From an uncultured Prevotella sp. (GTDB lineage Bacteria > Bacteroidota > Bacteroidia > Bacteroidales > Bacteroidaceae), in contig USRA01000049.1 in the NCBI GenBank assembly GCA_900557035.1, forward strand, positions 1 through 16,148: 16,148 nucleotides of DNA. The letters run 5' to 3'. A program made the position numbers and the translations under genes. The number at the start of each line of letters is the position of its first letter. The stretch's first letter is position 1. Shown here piece after piece: positions 12,554 through 16,148 of the stretch. The notes beneath the pieces were generated by a model that was given only the letters and a program-made list of their open reading frames with translations, did no database searches and was not told the origin of the DNA.

Positions 12554-14971
12554 ATGAAACAAAGATTATTCATTCTCACAATATGCCTGATTGCCACCCT
12601 GAAGATGATGGCACAGGAATTTACACTGCACGGCAGGGTGACTGATGAAGACAGTCATCCTATAGAGCTTGTCACCGTATCCGTGGCAAGCCAGGGAAAA
12701 GTAGCCTTTACCTCGCTGAAGGGAGAGTTCAGCATGCACCTTCATTTTGCCGACAGCGTGACGGTCAAATTCTCCATGATAGGATACAAGAGCAAGGTTA
12801 GAGTACTGAGAAAACCTCGGGGCAGGCAAAACCTGCAAGTAGTTCTCCATACCGATGATGCCATGCTGGGAGAAGTGAATGTAACGGGAGAAAAAATACA
12901 GACCGACCAGACACAGGAAATCAAGCTCAAGGATGCCAGACTGGCTCCTTCTGCCAACAGCAATGCCGTAGAAGGCATCATCCAGCAGCAAGCCGGCGTA
13001 AGTACCCACAACGAACTCTCATCACAATACAATGTGCGTGGCGGTGCTTTCGACGAAAACTCCGTATATATAAATAATGTGGAGGTTTATCGTCCTTATC
13101 TCGTCCGCAGCGGTCAGCAGGAAGGTCTCTCCATCATCAATCCCTATATGGTAGATAAAATCGGATTCTCTACGGGTGGATATGCTGCCAAATACGGAGA
13201 CAAGATGAGTTCTGCACTCGACATCACCTACAAGACACTAAAGGCAAAGGGAAAGAAAACCATCCTGGAAGGAAGCGTAGCTGCCAGCCTGCTCGGAGCG
13301 GATGCCTACATAGGATTGGGAACCCGGAAGCTGTCCTGGCTCAACAGTGTGAGATACAAGACTACAGCCTATCTGCTCGGTTCGATGGAGACCAAGGGAG
13401 AATACAAGCCGAACTATCTCGACTATCAGACCTATCTGAGCTATCAGCCCAACAAGCGTTGGAAGATTGATTTCATCGGAAACATCTCTGACAACCACTA
13501 CAATTTCGAGCCATCCGACCGTGAAACCACCTTCGGAACAATGGAAAACGTCAAGAACTTTAGAGTATATTTCGACGGTCAGGAGAAGGATCGCTTCCTC
13601 ACCTATTTCGGAACGCTGGGCATCACCCGCAACATCACCTCCAACACCAGCATCTCGCTCCTGGGCAGTGCCTTCTACACCAGAGAACAGGAAAAATACG
13701 ATATTCAGGGACAGTATTGGCTAGACCAGAGCGAAACCTCCGAAAACCTGGGTGTAGGAACCTACTTCGAGCATGCCCGCAATTATCTCACGGCTCGTGT
13801 GATGAGTGCCAAGCTGATGCTGAAGCACAAGATACAGAAGCATGATATGGAGGCTGCTGTCACAATGAAACGGGAGCATATCGAAGAGAATTCCGTAGAA
13901 TACGAGATGAGAGACTCTGCCGGATACAGCATTCCGCACACGGGAAAAGACCTCTATATGTACTATTCCATGAAGGCTCGAAACGAGTTGAATGCCAACC
14001 GTATAGAAGCCTATCTTCAAGATACTTACCGCTTCACTGGCAGAAGAGATTCCATCCAGTCTGGCGATATCAGGCAAACACTCTATACGCTAAACTATGG
14101 TCTTCGTCTGAGCCATTGGAATTTCAACAGGGAAACCATCCTGAGCCCGCGCGTCTCCCTCGCCATCATCCCGGCAAGCCATGAGAATACGACGCTCCGT
14201 TTCGCAGCAGGTCTTTATTATCAGGCACCTTTCTTCAAGGAGCTGAGAGATACATCCACCATCAATGGAGCAACCATCGCATCGCTCAACCGGAAGATCA
14301 AGAGTCAGCGAAGCATCCACTTCATAGCCGGTTACGACTACCGTTTCAAGGTGAATGAACAGAGATACAAGTTCTCAGCCGAAGCCTACTACAAGGCTTT
14401 GAGTAATCTGGTGCCCTACTCTGTCAGTAATGTAAAGGTAGTTTATTACGGACAGAACGAATGCAGCGGTCATGCAGCAGGTCTCGACTTCAAGCTCTAT
14501 GGCGAGTTTGTACCCGGCACGGACTCCTGGCTCAGTCTGTCGCTGATGGATACCAGGATGAAACTCAAGGGCAAGAGCATCCCGCTTCCTACCGACCAGC
14601 GGTATGCGGTGAATCTCTTCTTCACCGATTACTTCCCAGGCAGCAGGAAGTGGCTTCTGTCTCTCAAGCTCGCCTTTGCCGATGGTCTTCCATTCGCTGC
14701 GCCTCATAGAGAACTGGAAACCAACAGTTTCCGAGCTACCGCCTATCGCCGTGCAGATATCGGAATGAGCTACCAGTTGCTGGACAACCACCATCATGAG
14801 CACAGAACATTCCTCAAGAATGTAACAGTGGGTATAGATTGCCTCAATCTCTTCGGCATCGACAACGTAAACAGCTACTATTGGGTAACGGATGTCACGA
14901 ATCAGCAGTATGCCGTGCCTAATTATCTCACCGGCAGACAGCTCAATGCAAGAGTGTTATTGGAATTCTGA
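12554..14971 (+). CDS. TonB-dependent outer-membrane receptor with N-terminal carboxypeptidase-regulatory-like domain
   Basis: This 805-aa outer-membrane protein starts with a signal peptide (MKQRLFILTICLIATLKMMAQ). A CarboxypepD_reg-like beta-sandwich (about 22-107, FTLHGRVTDEDSHPIELVTV... SLKGEFSM) follows, typical of Bacteroidota transporters. Next comes a plug domain (about 115-235) with AVEGIIQQQAGVSTHNELSSQYNVRGGAFDENSVYINNVEVY, and a 22-strand-type barrel to the C-terminus, which ends VLLEF with the terminal Phe needed for barrel assembly. It would import a ligand powered by TonB/ExbBD. It is shorter than SusC proteins (about 1000 aa) and has no SusD partner on either side, so it is not a typical glycan-locus receptor. 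The substrate (metal chelate, cofactor, peptide) cannot be read from sequence. No clear promoter motif lies upstream. An out-of-frame ATG lies 4 nt upstream of the start. Confidence 0.93.
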   Translation: MKQRLFILTICLIATLKMMAQEFTLHGRVTDEDSHPIELVTVSVASQGKVAFTSLKGEFSMHLHFADSVTVKFSMIGYKSKVRVLRKPRGRQNLQVVLHTDDAMLGEVNVTGEKIQTDQTQEIKLKDARLAPSANSNAVEGIIQQQAGVSTHNELSSQYNVRGGAFDENSVYINNVEVYRPYLVRSGQQEGLSIINPYMVDKIGFSTGGYAAKYGDKMSSALDITYKTLKAKGKKTILEGSVAASLLGADAYIGLGTRKLSWLNSVRYKTTAYLLGSMETKGEYKPNYLDYQTYLSYQPNKRWKIDFIGNISDNHYNFEPSDRETTFGTMENVKNFRVYFDGQEKDRFLTYFGTLGITRNITSNTSISLLGSAFYTREQEKYDIQGQYWLDQSETSENLGVGTYFEHARNYLTARVMSAKLMLKHKIQKHDMEAAVTMKREHIEENSVEYEMRDSAGYSIPHTGKDLYMYYSMKARNELNANRIEAYLQDTYRFTGRRDSIQSGDIRQTLYTLNYGLRLSHWNFNRETILSPRVSLAIIPASHENTTLRFAAGLYYQAPFFKELRDTSTINGATIASLNRKIKSQRSIHFIAGYDYRFKVNEQRYKFSAEAYYKALSNLVPYSVSNVKVVYYGQNECSGHAAGLDFKLYGEFVPGTDSWLSLSLMDTRMKLKGKSIPLPTDQRYAVNLFFTDYFPGSRKWLLSLKLAFADGLPFAAPHRELETNSFRATAYRRADIGMSYQLLDNHHHEHRTFLKNVTVGIDCLNLFGIDNVNSYYWVTDVTNQQYAVPNYLTGRQLNARVLLEF

Positions 14972-14982
14972 TAAGCCAGAAG

Positions 14983-15023
14983 TAAAAGCAGAGAGTAAGG
15001 AATTAAAAGCAGGGAGTAAGGAA
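14983..15023 (+). repeat. Two 21-bp-period direct repeats after the receptor gene
   Basis: TAAAAGCAGAGAGTAAGGAA (14983-15002) is followed by TAAAAGCAGGGAGTAAGGAA (15004-15023), differing at one base. It is a short tandem duplication in the spacer between the receptor and the next terminator. Confidence 0.85.
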
Positions 15024-15079
15024 AAGCGAGGAGTTTTAGCACTCAAAAATGGTGATTTTTCACATTATTCTAAATATTT

Positions 15080-15112
15080 AACCGTAGATAGTTCGCTATC
15101 TGCGGTTTTTTT
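15080..15112 (+). terminator. Intrinsic terminator with UUCG tetraloop
   Basis: AACCGTAGATAG (15080-15091) pairs with CTATCTGCGGTT (15096-15107), 12 bp with one G-U pair, closed by a TTCG loop and followed by T residues to 15112. It ends the TonB receptor transcript 108 nt after the stop. Confidence 0.9.
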
Positions 15113-15122
15113 CGTATCTTTG
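15092..15122 (+). promoter_or_regulatory. Candidate carboxyltransferase promoter overlapping the upstream terminator
   Basis: TATCTTTG (15115-15122) is an exact -7 box. The best -33 candidate, TTCG (15092-15095, one mismatch), lies 19 bp upstream and is the terminator's tetraloop, so the spacer contains the right stem arm and T tract. Transcription would start near 15129, leaving a leader of about 77 nt. Confidence 0.6.
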
Positions 15123-15205
15123 TGCCCGATTTATGCGATGACGGTTCATATCCATCATCTCAAATCACTATAAACGAAAAAAGAAATTATACATAATAAT
15201 TAATT

Positions 15206-16148
15206 ATGAGCAAACAAGTAGAAAAGATTAAAGAGCTGATCGCTAAGCGCGAACAGGCTCGTCTTGGCGGTGGTGAGAAGGCCATCGAGAAGCAGCATGC
15301 ACGTGGCAAATATACAGCTCGTGAGCGTATCGAAATGTTGGTAGATGCTGGCAGTTTCGAGGAGTACGACATGTTCAAGTTGCACCGTTGCACTAACTTC
15401 GGTATGGAGAAGAAGCAGTACCTCGGTGATGGTGTGGTAGCTGGTAGCGCTACTGTCGCAGGCCGCCTGGTTTACGTATATGCTCAGGACTTCACCGTTA
15501 ACGGTGGTTCACTCTCTGAGACTATGGCACAGAAGATCTGCAAGGTGATGGATATGGCTATGACTATGGGTGCACCTGTTATCTGTATGAACGACTCTGG
15601 TGGTGCCCGCATCCAGGAAGGTATCTGCGCCCTCGCTGGTTATGGAGAAATCTTCGAGCGCAATATCCTCGCTTCTGGTGTCATTCCACAGATTTCTGCT
15701 ATCATGGGTCCTTGCGCTGGTGGTGCCGTTTACTCTCCAGCCTTGACCGACTTCATCATCATGAAGGAGCAGACTTCTTATATGTTCCTGACAGGTCCTA
15801 AGGTTGTAAAGACCGTAACAGGTGAGGATATCGATGCAGAGCACCTCGGTGGCGCATCTGTTCACGCAACCAAGAGTGGTGTTACCCACTTCGCTGCCAA
15901 GACTGAGGAAGAGGCTATCGAGATGATCAAGAGCTTGCTCTCTTTCATCCCTAGCAACAATACAGAAGAGGCTCCACGCGTAGAGTGCACAGACCCTATC
16001 GACCGCATGGATGATACCTTGAACGAGATTATCCCTGAGGATCCTAACCAGGCATACGATATGTACAAGGTAATCGGCGCAGTAACCGATAATGGTGAGT
16101 TCTTCGAGGTTCAGCCTAAGTTCGCCAAGAACATCATCACTGGTTTCG
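15206..16148 (+). CDS. Acyl-CoA carboxylase carboxyltransferase subunit (methylmalonyl/propionyl-CoA type), 3' end outside window
   Basis: The first 314 residues of a crotonase-fold carboxyltransferase are visible; the full family length is about 510-520. Recognisable parts are KQHARGKYTARERIEMLVDAGSFEE (about 29-53), QDFTVNGGSLSE (about 96-107), MNDSGGARIQEG (about 130-141), and the acyl-CoA/biotin-site loop GPCAGGAVYSPAL (about 172-184) followed by FLTGPKVVKTVTGE (about 196-209). It transfers carboxyl groups between biotin and acyl-CoA, as MmdA (Na+-pumping methylmalonyl-CoA decarboxylase alpha) or PccB do. In succinate-to-propionate fermenters this step makes or uses propionyl-CoA. Which of the two applies depends on downstream genes (biotin carrier, oadB-like pump, or biotin carboxylase), which are outside the window. 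Codon choice (many GGT, GCT) suggests high expression compared with neighbours. Confidence 0.93.
   Translation, partial: MSKQVEKIKELIAKREQARLGGGEKAIEKQHARGKYTARERIEMLVDAGSFEEYDMFKLHRCTNFGMEKKQYLGDGVVAGSATVAGRLVYVYAQDFTVNGGSLSETMAQKICKVMDMAMTMGAPVICMNDSGGARIQEGICALAGYGEIFERNILASGVIPQISAIMGPCAGGAVYSPALTDFIIMKEQTSYMFLTGPKVVKTVTGEDIDAEHLGGASVHATKSGVTHFAAKTEEEAIEMIKSLLSFIPSNNTEEAPRVECTDPIDRMDDTLNEIIPEDPNQAYDMYKVIGAVTDNGEFFEVQPKFAKNIITGF

Noticed and set aside
14892..15173. 93-codon plus-strand ORF across the receptor stop and the following terminator
   Set aside because: It overlaps the receptor gene out of frame and runs through the terminator hairpin and promoter.

Overview
The window looks like chromosomal DNA of a Bacteroidales bacterium, most likely the Prevotella/Segatella group (S. 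copri-like; genus level is inference). Support comes from Bacteroidota-type promoters (-7 TAnnTTTG with a weak TTTG-like -33 about 20 bp upstream), the absence of Shine-Dalgarno sequences, moderate GC with AT-rich spacers, and families typical of the phylum: the SPOR/ruvX/def/TPR operon, lone pheS, DUF4348- and DUF3332-like lipoproteins, and a CarboxypepD_reg-type TonB-dependent receptor. No phage, transposase, CRISPR, tRNA or rRNA is visible. Most genes are housekeeping or envelope functions.

Layout. 1-232: two tandem paralogous 34-residue single-pass membrane microproteins. 269-2488 (+): a long RelA/SpoT-type (p)ppGpp enzyme whose HD hydrolase motif has decayed. 2489-2720: a convergent spacer filled by a nested palindrome, made of a perfect 37-bp inverted repeat around an 18-bp bidirectional terminator stem. 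6173-2721 (-): a tightly coupled operon, SPOR lipoprotein > ruvX > def > TPR protein, with two ATGA stop/start overlaps. 6557-7491 (+): a three-gene membrane-protein operon (YtxH, holin-superfamily III-like, small C-terminally hydrophobic protein) with a clear promoter and terminator. About 7594-7695 (-): a complete promoter-to-terminator unit of about 65 nt without an ORF, predicted as a small RNA. 10632-7779 (-): DUF4348-like lipoprotein, murB and a PhnP-like metallo-beta-lactamase-fold hydrolase. 10814-12425 (+): pheS and a DUF3332-like lipoprotein ending in a terminator. 12554-14971 (+): a stand-alone TonB-dependent receptor. 15206 to the right edge (+): the start of an acyl-CoA carboxylase carboxyltransferase subunit (methylmalonyl/propionyl-CoA type).

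The genes cover stringent response, protein maturation, tRNA charging, peptidoglycan precursor synthesis, DNA repair and propionate/C3 metabolism, with several lipoproteins of unknown role. I see no single novel multi-gene machine. The least-explained elements are the tandem microprotein genes (too short for ordinary gene calling), the predicted sRNA at 7594-7658, and the nested palindrome at 2506-2700. Promoter and RNA calls rest on motif reading only.
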